Assembly (NCBI GenBank): GCA_002431285.1
Contig: DJEF01000041.1
Coordinates: 1 to 21,157 of the forward strand
Direction: 5' to 3'
Source: Ruminococcaceae bacterium UBA5905
Lineage (GTDB): Bacteria > Bacillota > Clostridia > Oscillospirales > Acutalibacteraceae
DNA: 21,157 nt
The notes under the pieces are model-generated. The model searched no databases. It was given only the letters and a program-made list of their open reading frames with translations, and had not been told where the DNA came from. Position 1 is the first letter of the stretch; the number at the start of each line of letters is the position of its first letter. This document shows, one piece after another, positions 1-6,864 of this stretch. The translations under genes were made by a program, and so were the position numbers.

Positions 1-300
1 GTGCTGGGGACGGAGTATTCCGTGGTGTCGGGCAAGTTGGAGCTGCGGATCCCGCTGGCAGTGATGGTGGTGGAACGCCAGCGGCAGGAATACCGGGTGG
101 TGCAGCAGCTCCACGCCCAAACCGACCGGGCCTATTCGCCGGAGACGGCGGCCGTCAAGGTCTATTACGCCGAACCGGGCGAATCGGTATGGGATATTGC
201 CCGGGAATGCCACACTTCACCGACCGGTATTTGTCAGGAGAACGGCGTGACTGAGGAGCCTCTGGCGAAACGCACGGTACTGATCGTACCGATGACCTGA
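1..300 (+). CDS. SipL-like SPOCS/LysM protein, C-terminal fragment
   Basis: This is the last 99 residues of a gene that starts before the window; the GTG at base 1 is probably an internal valine codon. The first ~60 residues resemble the end of a SPOCS (DUF3794) repeat, a beta-rich domain found in clostridial spore-coat and morphogenesis proteins. The last ~45 residues form a LysM module (GESVWDIARECHTSPTGIC, then a terminal VLIVPM strand). SPOCS repeats followed by LysM are the architecture of SipL, which in Clostridioides binds SpoIVA during spore coat assembly. The exact role here is inferred from that architecture; the N-terminal part would be needed to call it SipL. It is convergent with the TPM-domain gene to its right and is followed directly by a strong terminator hairpin. 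Confidence 0.75.
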   Translation: MLGTEYSVVSGKLELRIPLAVMVVERQRQEYRVVQQLHAQTDRAYSPETAAVKVYYAEPGESVWDIARECHTSPTGICQENGVTEEPLAKRTVLIVPMT

Positions 301-322
301 GGAGTTCGGAACAGAACAAAAG

Positions 323-358
323 AACGGCTCTGCACCCGTCTGGGTGCAGAGCCGTTTT
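323..358. terminator. Bidirectional rho-independent terminator
   Basis: A perfect 15-bp inverted repeat (323-337 with 342-356, 4-base loop) is followed by TTTT on the plus strand and by CTTTTG on the minus strand. It sits between the stop codon of the SPOCS/LysM gene and the stop of the convergent TPM gene, so it can end transcripts from both sides. A weaker second hairpin (382-386/413-417 with inner 391-395/403-407) and a 15-bp direct repeat (349-363 and 390-404) lie between it and the TPM stop. Confidence 0.85.
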
Positions 359-437
359 CGGCGTGTGCCGCTCCGTGCCGTATCGTATGGAGCCGTTTTC
401 GGCGGCTTTATAACGATATCTTCGGTGCAGCGCTGTC

Positions 438-1253
438 TCAGAATTTTCCGCCGCCGCCTCCAAAGGTGGAACCGGAGGTGGTGTGGGTGGAGCTGCCGGA
501 GGAACTGTCGTTGTCCTTGGGGCGCGCCACCCGGGATACGGTGTTGTACAGGAACAGATCACCGGATTCTGTCAGCTGCATACTGCCTGGATTGATGTAG
601 TTGTCGGCGGCCGCCTGATAGCGGACGGATTTCAGCTTGCTTTTCATCACGGCCACGGCGATGAGCGCGATCACGAATCCGATCAGCAGGCAGACGGGCA
701 GATAGATCAGCGGCGGATAAAAGGTGTCTGCGCCGTCGCTGTACCCGTCGTCCGAATCCTGCTCCATGTAAAATTCGCATTTGTTGAGATAGGTGTCAAA
801 AGCACCGGCAAAATCGTTGTCCGCCAGATCGCCGGATATGCTCTCACCCAGGGATTGGATCACAGAATCGGTGAAAATGGAGATGGCGCGCCCGTGGGTG
901 GCGATATACCAGTCCCGGCTCTCCATGCAGACCACCAGCAGGGTCCCGTCCTGCTCGTCGCCCTGACCGAATGCAAAGTGCAAAAAGGTTCTGTCGGCAA
1001 ACTCCTGCGGGCTGTAATCCCCCAGCGTGGGAGCGGTGACGATCACAAAATCCATTTGATACTGCTCGCTCAGTGCATCCAGCCGGGTCAGCAGTGATTC
1101 CCGGTCGCTCTCGGATAGACGGCCGTCCTCATCCATCAGACGGGCGCGCTCCCATTGATCCCATAGACTGTCCGCCAAAACGGAGAGGGTCATCCCGCAG
1201 AACAGAAAAACGGCCAGCAGAACGGCCAGCAGGCGATGCGTGTTGTTTTTCAT
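438..1253 (-). CDS. TPM-domain membrane protein (YdjH-like)
   Basis: A 271-residue protein. Start chosen at the ATG at 1253, which has a GAGGGGGTGG ribosome binding site just upstream; the reading frame stays open further up but that stretch overlaps the previous gene. Residues 1-28 look like a signal peptide (basic start, Leu/Val-rich core, likely cut after SVLA). Residues ~38-165 match the TPM (TLP18.3/Psb32/MOLO-1) fold, with the typical FVIVT and DGTLLVV strands. A transmembrane helix covers ~181-203, and the tail is Ser/Gly-rich, ending GGGGGKF. The TPM domain should therefore lie outside the membrane and the C-terminal region in the cytoplasm. It starts 13 bp after the zinc-ribbon gene, clearly the same operon. 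With that gene and the SPFH gene it resembles B. subtilis ydjG-ydjH-ydjI. Biochemical activity is unknown; a phosphatase role is only a family label. Confidence 0.85.
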   Translation of the reverse strand: MKNNTHRLLAVLLAVFLFCGMTLSVLADSLWDQWERARLMDEDGRLSESDRESLLTRLDALSEQYQMDFVIVTAPTLGDYSPQEFADRTFLHFAFGQGDEQDGTLLVVCMESRDWYIATHGRAISIFTDSVIQSLGESISGDLADNDFAGAFDTYLNKCEFYMEQDSDDGYSDGADTFYPPLIYLPVCLLIGFVIALIAVAVMKSKLKSVRYQAAADNYINPGSMQLTESGDLFLYNTVSRVARPKDNDSSSGSSTHTTSGSTFGGGGGKF

Positions 1254-1266
1254 TCGTTCCACCCCC

Positions 1267-2358
1267 TCACATACCCAACAGCCAGACGATCCACAGCAGG
1301 GCATAAGCGCCGAAGCCGCAGATGGCGGTCAGCAGCCAGCGCCATTTACGGGCGGCCGCTTTATCCACCGGCAGGTCGCCGACGAATTTCCCGGTCTGTC
1401 CGTTCATGGCGAACAGATATCGGTTGCCGTTCCAGGTGGTGGACAGCAGCCACACCGGGTACAGGGCATAATGGCTCTTGCCGTTCTTCAGCTGCACGCT
1501 GCTGGACTCTGTGGTGACGGAGGAATATCCCTGCACCGTGGCGGCGAAGGCTTCTTCGGTGGAGCGCTTGATGCGCTCGTTGGCGCGGTCGATGCTTTGC
1601 TCGGCGGTGACGTCGTATTTGTCCGCCAGGTATCCGGCCAGATATGCCGTCTGGAAATCCACCGCCTCCCGGATGTCAAAGGGCTCGATGGATTCCATCA
1701 GATCGTCGGGCATTTTCTCCGAGCCGTCCACCGGCACGTGATGGAAACCGATGCTGCCGGCGCGGTTGACGGAATAATAGCTGGTCTCGGTGTAGTCATA
1801 GTCGCTGTCGCTCCAGGTACGCACCGTGGTAGCACGGTAGCGGACCCGCGCGTCTGCCTCGGCGTCAAACAGCCAGAAGGGGACATACATCCCCTTGATC
1901 TCGTCGATGTGGTTCTGATCCTTGAAAACCTTGGGCAGCAGCCGTTTTCCCGACAGATGCTTGAGTAAGCCCGCCTTGGCCGCCGCTTTGTCCAACTTGA
2001 AGGGGATGACGAGCTCCGGCTTGAGCGCTCCGCTCAGCCGTCCCATCATCACCACCGGGTTTCCGCAATAGGGGCAGGCGGTGGCGGTGGTGGTCTCATC
2101 GGCGACGATCTCGCCGCCGCAGGATTGGCAGACATAGCTGAACAGGCCCTCTTCCTCGCCGGTCTGCCAGTCGCCGCTCGCGGCGGACTCCCAGTGAAGA
2201 TCGTCCGGTTGATCCTGCTTCAGAGCTTCGTCGTAGCCTTTGAGGGTGTCCATGTCGAATTCCGTGTCACAGTAGGGACACTTCATTTTTTGCAGACCGC
2301 TGTCAAAGGCAATGGCCCCGCCGCAGCAAGGGCATTTGTATTCTTGCAGAGTGGTCAA
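1267..2358 (-). CDS. Zinc-ribbon membrane-anchored protein (YdjG-like)
   Basis: A 363-residue protein. The start is a TTG at 2358, decided by AAAGGAGG seven bases upstream; the nearby ATG is out of frame. Two zinc ribbons open the protein: Cys9/Cys12 with Cys27/Cys30, and Cys77/Cys80 with Cys95/Cys98. This is why such proteins are often auto-named TFIIB-type zinc ribbon proteins, although nothing indicates a transcription role. The middle (~110-330) has repeated short beta strands of unknown function. The last ~22 residues are a single hydrophobic helix, so the protein is probably tail-anchored with the ribbons in the cytoplasm. It is co-transcribed with the TPM gene (13 bp gap) and lies downstream of the SPFH gene. 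In B. subtilis the related YdjG and YdjH help place the SPFH protein YdjI at the membrane; the same role here is inferred from gene content. Confidence 0.85.
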   Translation of the reverse strand: MTTLQEYKCPCCGGAIAFDSGLQKMKCPYCDTEFDMDTLKGYDEALKQDQPDDLHWESAASGDWQTGEEEGLFSYVCQSCGGEIVADETTTATACPYCGNPVVMMGRLSGALKPELVIPFKLDKAAAKAGLLKHLSGKRLLPKVFKDQNHIDEIKGMYVPFWLFDAEADARVRYRATTVRTWSDSDYDYTETSYYSVNRAGSIGFHHVPVDGSEKMPDDLMESIEPFDIREAVDFQTAYLAGYLADKYDVTAEQSIDRANERIKRSTEEAFAATVQGYSSVTTESSSVQLKNGKSHYALYPVWLLSTTWNGNRYLFAMNGQTGKFVGDLPVDKAAARKWRWLLTAICGFGAYALLWIVWLLGM

Positions 2359-2826
2359 TGTGCATCCTCCTTTAACCCGTTTTCAGGCAATACCCGCGCT
2401 GTAAATACCGGTGTATCGGCACAGCTCCGGCGGGCAGAAAATTCGTTCCCGGCGTGCGGAGACGCCAGACCAAGCGATCGGGGTACGATCGCTTGGTCGG
2501 CTTTAAGCGCGCGCATCGGCTTTGTTGCCCTTCGCTTAGAATACGCCGGTATTCTTCCGTCGGGCAACCCGCCGATACGACACGCGGCTCGCCGAAAATC
2601 TTCGACCGGATACGAGAAGATTTTTTCGTATGATCAGTCGAAGAATGCGGCAACACTGGCGCATGGCGCGCGATGAGACAAACAAAACGGGAAAATATTC
2701 CGTTTCAGGAACGGGTTGTATCCCGATTGTTTTGTCTGCGCAATTTTGCATAGTTTCCGCGCGCCGGGACGAAAAACCGCCGACCGCTATGGCCGCGCCG
2801 GGCTCTGCGCGGGATCGCCCGAACGC
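2359..2826. other. 468-bp gap with dense inverted repeats, no convincing gene
   Basis: This gap separates the SPFH stop from the zinc-ribbon gene start. Short open frames exist on both strands but overlap in several frames and have no family look or good ribosome binding sites. Instead it holds a run of inverted repeats: a 13-bp perfect stem (2468-2480/2486-2498); a nested three-part stem (2515-2520/2571-2576, 2524-2530/2562-2568, 2538-2544/2549-2555); a pair of mutually exclusive stems (2595-2603/2616-2624 versus 2600-2606/2637-2643 with 2610-2615/2626-2631); and a long nested structure (2665-2672/2758-2765 enclosing 2676-2682/2731-2737). It could be a leader or processing RNA, a dispersed intergenic repeat, or a decayed mobile element. 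I cannot tell which from one copy. Confidence 0.6.
2468..2498. repeat. 13-bp perfect inverted repeat
   Basis: Arms 2468-2480 and 2486-2498 are exact reverse complements around a 5-base spacer. There is no T-run on either side, so it is not a standard terminator. It lies ~110 bp upstream of the zinc-ribbon gene and could be an operator or an RNA stem. Confidence 0.7.
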
Positions 2827-4161
2827 TTACTGCTTATCGTTGTCGTCGAAGGGATCGCCGCACTCCGGGCAGAATTTCGGGGGATTCTTAGGATCCTCCG
2901 GCGTCCAGCCGCACTTATCGCAGCGATAGAGGGGAGCGCCTGCCGGTTTTTTGGCGCCGCAGTTCTGGCAGAATTTCCCCTGATTGAGGGCGCCGCAGGC
3001 GCAGGTCCAGCCCTGTGCCGGGGCGGGCTTCGGTGCGCCGCATTCGGGACAGAATTTGCCGGTGGCGGTGGCGCCGCAGCTGCATTTCCAACCGTCGGCG
3101 GCGGGGGCAGCTGCCGGAGCCGGGGCTGCCTGCTGCTGCGCCGCCTGCTGTTGCTGGCCCATGGCGTAGAGGTTCTGGGCGTTCATGCCGCCGCCCGCGT
3201 TCATGGCCATACCCATGCCCATGAAGCCGGTCATGGCGCCGGCGGAGTTGCCCGCCGCCGTCTTCATGGCGTCCGCCTGAGCGCCCACGAGGGTCGCTGC
3301 CGCCATGGTGGGATCCCGCATGATAGCGGTGCGCTGCGCCTGCTTGATCATCTCCGCATCCTCGTCCGGCAGCGTGACCGAGCCGAGGGCGATGCTGACC
3401 ACCTGCAAGCCCCGCAGCTCGCCCCACTTGGCCGACAGAGCGGCATTCATCGCCTCTTCCAGCTCGGTGGTGTGGGTGACGATCTGATTCGGGCGCATCT
3501 CCAGATCGGACAGGCGGCCGAAGGCGGGCTGCAGCGCGCTGATGAATTCGGTTTTCAGCTGGCCGTCCAGCTCATCCCGGGTGTATTCCTGCTCCACATT
3601 GCCGCACACGTTGGTGTAGAACAGCAGGGGATTGGCGATCTTATAGGAATACACGCCGGAGCAGCGCACCGACACGTCCAGATCCAGCCCGATCTTGCTG
3701 TCCACCACCCGGAACGGGATGGGGTTGGGGGTGCCGAATTTGTTGTCGATCAGCTCTTTGAGGTTGAAATAGTACACCCGCTGATCCTTGCCGGTGTCGC
3801 CGCCGTAGGCGAACCGCTTGCCGATGGTCTTGAAGGTGTCCAGGATGCTCTGTCCCAGATTGCCGGCGAAAATGGACGGCTCGGTGGAGCTGTCGTATGT
3901 AAATTCGCCGGGCTCGGCGCAGACCTCCACCACCTTGCCCTGTTCGACGATCATCATGCACTGGCCGTCCGCCACGGCAATGCCGGAGCCGCTGGAGATG
4001 ATGTTGTCGTTGCCCTTGGTGTTGGAAGAACGGCTGGTGATGCGCTTTTGTCCCTTAGTCACCAGCACCTCCTTCGGCATGGATTCGCAGTAGAAAAATT
4101 CCTTCCACTGATCGGCCAATGTGCCGCCCAGTGCGCCGATTCCGGCTTTGATCAGTCCCAT
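2827..4161 (-). CDS. SPFH-domain protein with three C-terminal zinc ribbons (YdjI-like)
   Basis: A 444-residue protein with AAAGGAG upstream of the ATG. Residues ~1-290 match the SPFH/virion-core-like family (N-terminal MGLIKAG, then the beta-rich SPFH fold and helical region with ELRGLQVVSIALGSV). There is no signal peptide or transmembrane helix, so it is cytoplasmic or peripheral. A Met/Ala/Gln/Gly-rich linker (~300-355) leads to three zinc ribbons: Cys360/362 with 371/374, Cys387/389 with 398/401, and Cys414/417 with 431/434. The first two use a CxC...CxxC pattern and the third CxxC...CxxC. SPFH proteins oligomerise on membranes as scaffolds; YdjI of B. subtilis recruits PspA to stressed membranes through YdjG/YdjH. 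The two partner-like genes lie just downstream, which supports a shared job. No pspA is visible in this window. Confidence 0.88.
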   Translation of the reverse strand: MGLIKAGIGALGGTLADQWKEFFYCESMPKEVLVTKGQKRITSRSSNTKGNDNIISSGSGIAVADGQCMMIVEQGKVVEVCAEPGEFTYDSSTEPSIFAGNLGQSILDTFKTIGKRFAYGGDTGKDQRVYYFNLKELIDNKFGTPNPIPFRVVDSKIGLDLDVSVRCSGVYSYKIANPLLFYTNVCGNVEQEYTRDELDGQLKTEFISALQPAFGRLSDLEMRPNQIVTHTTELEEAMNAALSAKWGELRGLQVVSIALGSVTLPDEDAEMIKQAQRTAIMRDPTMAAATLVGAQADAMKTAAGNSAGAMTGFMGMGMAMNAGGGMNAQNLYAMGQQQQAAQQQAAPAPAAAPAADGWKCSCGATATGKFCPECGAPKPAPAQGWTCACGALNQGKFCQNCGAKKPAGAPLYRCDKCGWTPEDPKNPPKFCPECGDPFDDNDKQ

Positions 4162-4231
4162 GATGGTTGCTCCTTTCGGTTACTACAATATATATTTCTC
4201 CGGCGAAAGACCGGAAAGAACCAGAGATAAA

Positions 4232-5995
4232 TCACGTCTGTGCCAGACGGCGGCACAGCGCGGGGTCTGGGTCTACATAGGCCGTCCGGTTATCGGTGTA
4301 GATCACCATGCCCGGCTTGGCTCCGGCGGGCTTTTTCACAAACTTTGCCAGTGTATACTCCACCGGCACCTGCTTGGAATCCGCTGCTTTGGAATAGGTG
4401 GCGGCGAGGATCGCCGCCTGTTCAATCGTCCGGTCGGGAACAGGCTGCCCCTCGGCGCAGACAATGACGTGGGAGCCGGGGATGTTCTTGGTGTGCAGCC
4501 ACAGGTCGCTGCCCTTTGCGGTGCGCAAGGTCAACTGGTCGTTCTGCCGGTTGTTGCGCCCCACCAGAATGGGAAATCCGTCGTCGGAGAGGAACGCCAG
4601 CGGTTTGGTAGGGGGCGGCGGCTTTTGCCGACCTTTACGGCGGCGCAGGTATCCCTCCGCCTCCAGCTCCAGTCGCAGCTCCTCCAGCTCCCGCTCCGAT
4701 GCGGCGCGGGATAGGGCATCGGCCACCGATTCCACATAGGCCAATTCCTGCTCTCCGGCGGCAATGCGTCCGGTGAGCATTTGCTCGGCGGTTTGCGCCT
4801 TGCGGTATTCTTTGTAGTATTTCTGGGCGTTGGCCGCCGCCGACAGGGCGGGATCCAGCGGCACCGTTCGGGTGGCGCATTGCGCATCATAATAGTCGAT
4901 CAGCTGAGCGCTGGCGGCTCCGGGGGAGATGAGATGCATATTGGCGTGGATCAGATCGCCATACAGCCGCCAGGTGTCCCGGTCGGCGGCGGCCGCCAAT
5001 TCCCGCCGCTGGTTCTCCAGCTTGCGCAGGATGCGCTCGTGGGCGCTTTGCAGCACCCGCCGCAGATCTCGGGAACGGGCGCGGATGCGGTCATCCGCCG
5101 AGCGGCGGGCGTAGAACGCATCCAGCAGCGCCGAAAAAGACGGCATCTCCTGCCCGCGGGCCTCCAGTCCATACTGAATGAGGGGCTGAAAGCTGTATTC
5201 CAGCGGGCTGCCGTCGGGGCGGGTCAGCAAATAGGGGACGCGGCCTTCGCCGGTGAGAACGGCGCGGCGGGTGCGGTCGATGGCGGCGGTCAGGCGTTGC
5301 CATTCCTCTGCGGTCAGGGCGCCGACCAGCGGATCCCGATCTCCTGCCGTTCGATAGGAAATTTCCCGGCAGGTGAGGGGCGACAGGCCCTGGCTGGCCT
5401 TTTGCAGCGCTTTGGACAGCGGCGCGTCCGCGCCGGCCTGCACCGCCGCCGCGAGGGCGGCAGCCTCTTGCCGGGACAGGTCGATCTTGCCGGCTTCGGC
5501 CGGAGGAACCGTATAGGTCAGCCCCGGCAGCATGGGACGTGTGGCGGACATGGCGGGATCGACCCGTTTGATGGCGTCGATCACCTTGTTCCTCTCGTCG
5601 ATGAGGATGATATTGCTGCGCCGTCCCATAATTTCTACCGCTAATGTCAGCCGCACCGGATCGCCCAGCTCGTTGATGCAGTCGAAATCCAGATACAGCG
5701 CCCGTTCCAGCCCCTCCTGGCGGATGGCGGCCAGCTTGCCGCCGGTGAGCCGCTTGCGCAGCAGCATACAGAACATGGGCGGCTGTACCGGATTTTCGGG
5801 TGATTCATCGGTGAAATGGATGCGGGGGGCATCGGCACCGGCGTTCAGATACAGCCGGGCGGCCCCGCCCCGCCAGCGCAGGGCGAGGATCAGCTCCTCC
5901 CGGCCGGGTTGATGAATCTTATCAATACGTGCTTCGTGCAGCACGGCCTGCAATTCTTGCCGCAGGCAGGCCAGAAACGCGCCGTCCAGCGCCAT
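4232..5995 (-). CDS. rqcH: RqcH, NFACT-family ribosome quality control factor
   Basis: A 587-residue full-length NFACT protein. RqcH binds stalled 50S-peptidyl-tRNA complexes and recruits tRNA-Ala to add alanine tails that mark the stuck chain for degradation. The NFACT-N domain covers ~1-200 (conserved DG at 4-5, LLRKRLTGGKL at 78-88, EIMGRRSNIILI at 121-132), a coiled-coil region ~290-450 includes the conserved KYYKEYRKA, and the NFACT-R domain starts ~465 with GRNNRQND (479-486), DLWLH (497-501) and KFVKKPAGAKPG (551-562). At 97-98, where B. subtilis RqcH has the tRNA-recruiting Asp-Arg pair, this protein reads Glu-Arg. It starts four bases after the Nif3 stop, and its GAGGTG ribosome binding site lies in the Nif3 end, so the two are translationally coupled. 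Confidence 0.95.
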   Translation of the reverse strand: MALDGAFLACLRQELQAVLHEARIDKIHQPGREELILALRWRGGAARLYLNAGADAPRIHFTDESPENPVQPPMFCMLLRKRLTGGKLAAIRQEGLERALYLDFDCINELGDPVRLTLAVEIMGRRSNIILIDERNKVIDAIKRVDPAMSATRPMLPGLTYTVPPAEAGKIDLSRQEAAALAAAVQAGADAPLSKALQKASQGLSPLTCREISYRTAGDRDPLVGALTAEEWQRLTAAIDRTRRAVLTGEGRVPYLLTRPDGSPLEYSFQPLIQYGLEARGQEMPSFSALLDAFYARRSADDRIRARSRDLRRVLQSAHERILRKLENQRRELAAAADRDTWRLYGDLIHANMHLISPGAASAQLIDYYDAQCATRTVPLDPALSAAANAQKYYKEYRKAQTAEQMLTGRIAAGEQELAYVESVADALSRAASERELEELRLELEAEGYLRRRKGRQKPPPPTKPLAFLSDDGFPILVGRNNRQNDQLTLRTAKGSDLWLHTKNIPGSHVIVCAEGQPVPDRTIEQAAILAATYSKAADSKQVPVEYTLAKFVKKPAGAKPGMVIYTDNRTAYVDPDPALCRRLAQT

Positions 5996-5999
5996 GGGA

Positions 6000-6743
6000 T
6001 CACCTCGTTATCGTCTCATAGGGCGGTTCGCCGTAAAAAGCGGTTATAGGCAACCGGGGGAATGCGGCGGTCAGCCACAGGCAGAGGGTGTCTACCACCG
6101 GCGCCTCTGTGGCATAATGCCCCGCCTCCAGCACGGTCAGCCCCAGCTCCTCGGCCAGCAGCCATTCGTGGTGGCGTACCTCACCGGTCACATAGGCGTC
6201 TGCCTGTGTGCTCAGCGGCGGGATGAACTCGCCGCCGCTGCCGCCGCAGACCGCCACCCGCTGCACGGGGCGGTCGCCGTTCACCCGCACGGCGGTGTGC
6301 AGCTGCGCACCCACCTGCGCCGCAAAGGCGCGGGCATCGACAGGGGCGGGTAAAAGTCCGATGCGGCTCATGCCGTCCCCGCCGGGGTGGACCTCGGTCA
6401 GCCCCAGCAGTGCCGCCAGCGTGTCGTTGACCCCGCCGGTGGCTTTGTCCAGATTGGTATGGGCGGACAGCACGGCGATGCCGGCGGCGGCCGCCTGATA
6501 GGGAACAGAGACGGCATCCAGTGTCCGCAGCGGGCGAAAGATCACCGGGTGGTGGGTCACCAGCAGCTGCGCACCTATGCGCCTGGCCTCCGACAACGCA
6601 GCGGGGGTGGCGTCCAGCGCCACCAGCACCCGGTCCACATCGGCATCGCCGGAACCGATCAATAAGCCGGGATTATCCCATTCCTCGGCGGTAGCGACCG
6701 GCGCTTTTTCCTCCAGAAGGGTGACAATATCCCGTATCCGCAT
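6000..6743 (-). CDS. Nif3-like dinuclear metal centre protein
   Basis: A 247-residue member of the Nif3/YbgI (DUF34) family, the short form without the inserted PII-like domain seen in B. subtilis YqfO. The family forms a toroidal hexamer with two metal ions per active site. Metal ligands can be read: His64-His65 (THHPVIF), Asp99 (AHTNLD) and His209/Glu213 (EAGHYATE), matching the spacing in E. coli YbgI. Its reaction is not settled; database names such as GTP cyclohydrolase 1 type 2 homolog should not be taken at face value. The ATG at 6743 is preceded by AAAGGGAG. It is first in a two-gene operon with rqcH and has its own promoter. Confidence 0.92.
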   Translation of the reverse strand: MRIRDIVTLLEEKAPVATAEEWDNPGLLIGSGDADVDRVLVALDATPAALSEARRIGAQLLVTHHPVIFRPLRTLDAVSVPYQAAAAGIAVLSAHTNLDKATGGVNDTLAALLGLTEVHPGGDGMSRIGLLPAPVDARAFAAQVGAQLHTAVRVNGDRPVQRVAVCGGSGGEFIPPLSTQADAYVTGEVRHHEWLLAEELGLTVLEAGHYATEAPVVDTLCLWLTAAFPRLPITAFYGEPPYETITR

Positions 6744-6787
6744 GGACAGACCACTCCCTTTGCCGACAAAATTCTTGTATCGTCTCT

Positions 6788-6816
6788 ATTCTAACATATA
6801 TGCGGAGAGAATTCCA
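6788..6816 (-). promoter_or_regulatory. Sigma-A promoter for nif3-rqcH
   Basis: On the minus strand the -10 box is TAGAAT (6793-6788) with an extended TGT directly before it. The -35 TGGAAT (6816-6811) is weak, at 17-bp spacing. The extended -10 compensates. It sits just past the glycosyltransferase terminator and ~45 bp before the Nif3 start. Confidence 0.6.
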
Positions 6817-6819
6817 GTA

Positions 6820-6864
6820 AAACCGAAAAAAATCCGGGTCAATTACCCGGATTCTTTTCGGTTT
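6820..6864 (-). terminator. Terminator overlapping the glycosyltransferase stop
   Basis: A long stem: 6820-6829 pairs with 6855-6864 (10 bp), and after one mismatch 6831-6839 pairs with 6845-6853 (9 bp), with a 5-base loop. On the minus strand the inner stem is followed by a run of seven T (6836-6826 region reads GGATTTTTTTCGG). The TGA stop of the glycosyltransferase (6841-6839) falls in the loop and stem base, so the last codons form one arm. Confidence 0.85.

Noticed and set aside
1254..1304. A 17-residue N-terminal extension of the TPM protein
   Set aside because: It overlaps the zinc-ribbon gene end and would hide the signal peptide; the ATG at 1253 has a strong ribosome binding site.
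2355..2751. Three overlapping minus-strand open frames of 70-94 residues in the gap before the zinc-ribbon gene
   Set aside because: They overlap one another in different frames, lack good ribosome binding sites and cover inverted repeats. A short real gene is not excluded but not supported.
2716..4230. A 504-residue open frame on the plus strand
   Set aside because: It is antisense to the SPFH gene, with no ribosome binding site and no family likeness.
4162..4231. A possible promoter for the SPFH gene (TATATT on the minus strand)
   Set aside because: A -10-like box is present, but I find no acceptable -35 at 16-18 bp and no clear extracytoplasmic sigma factor boxes.
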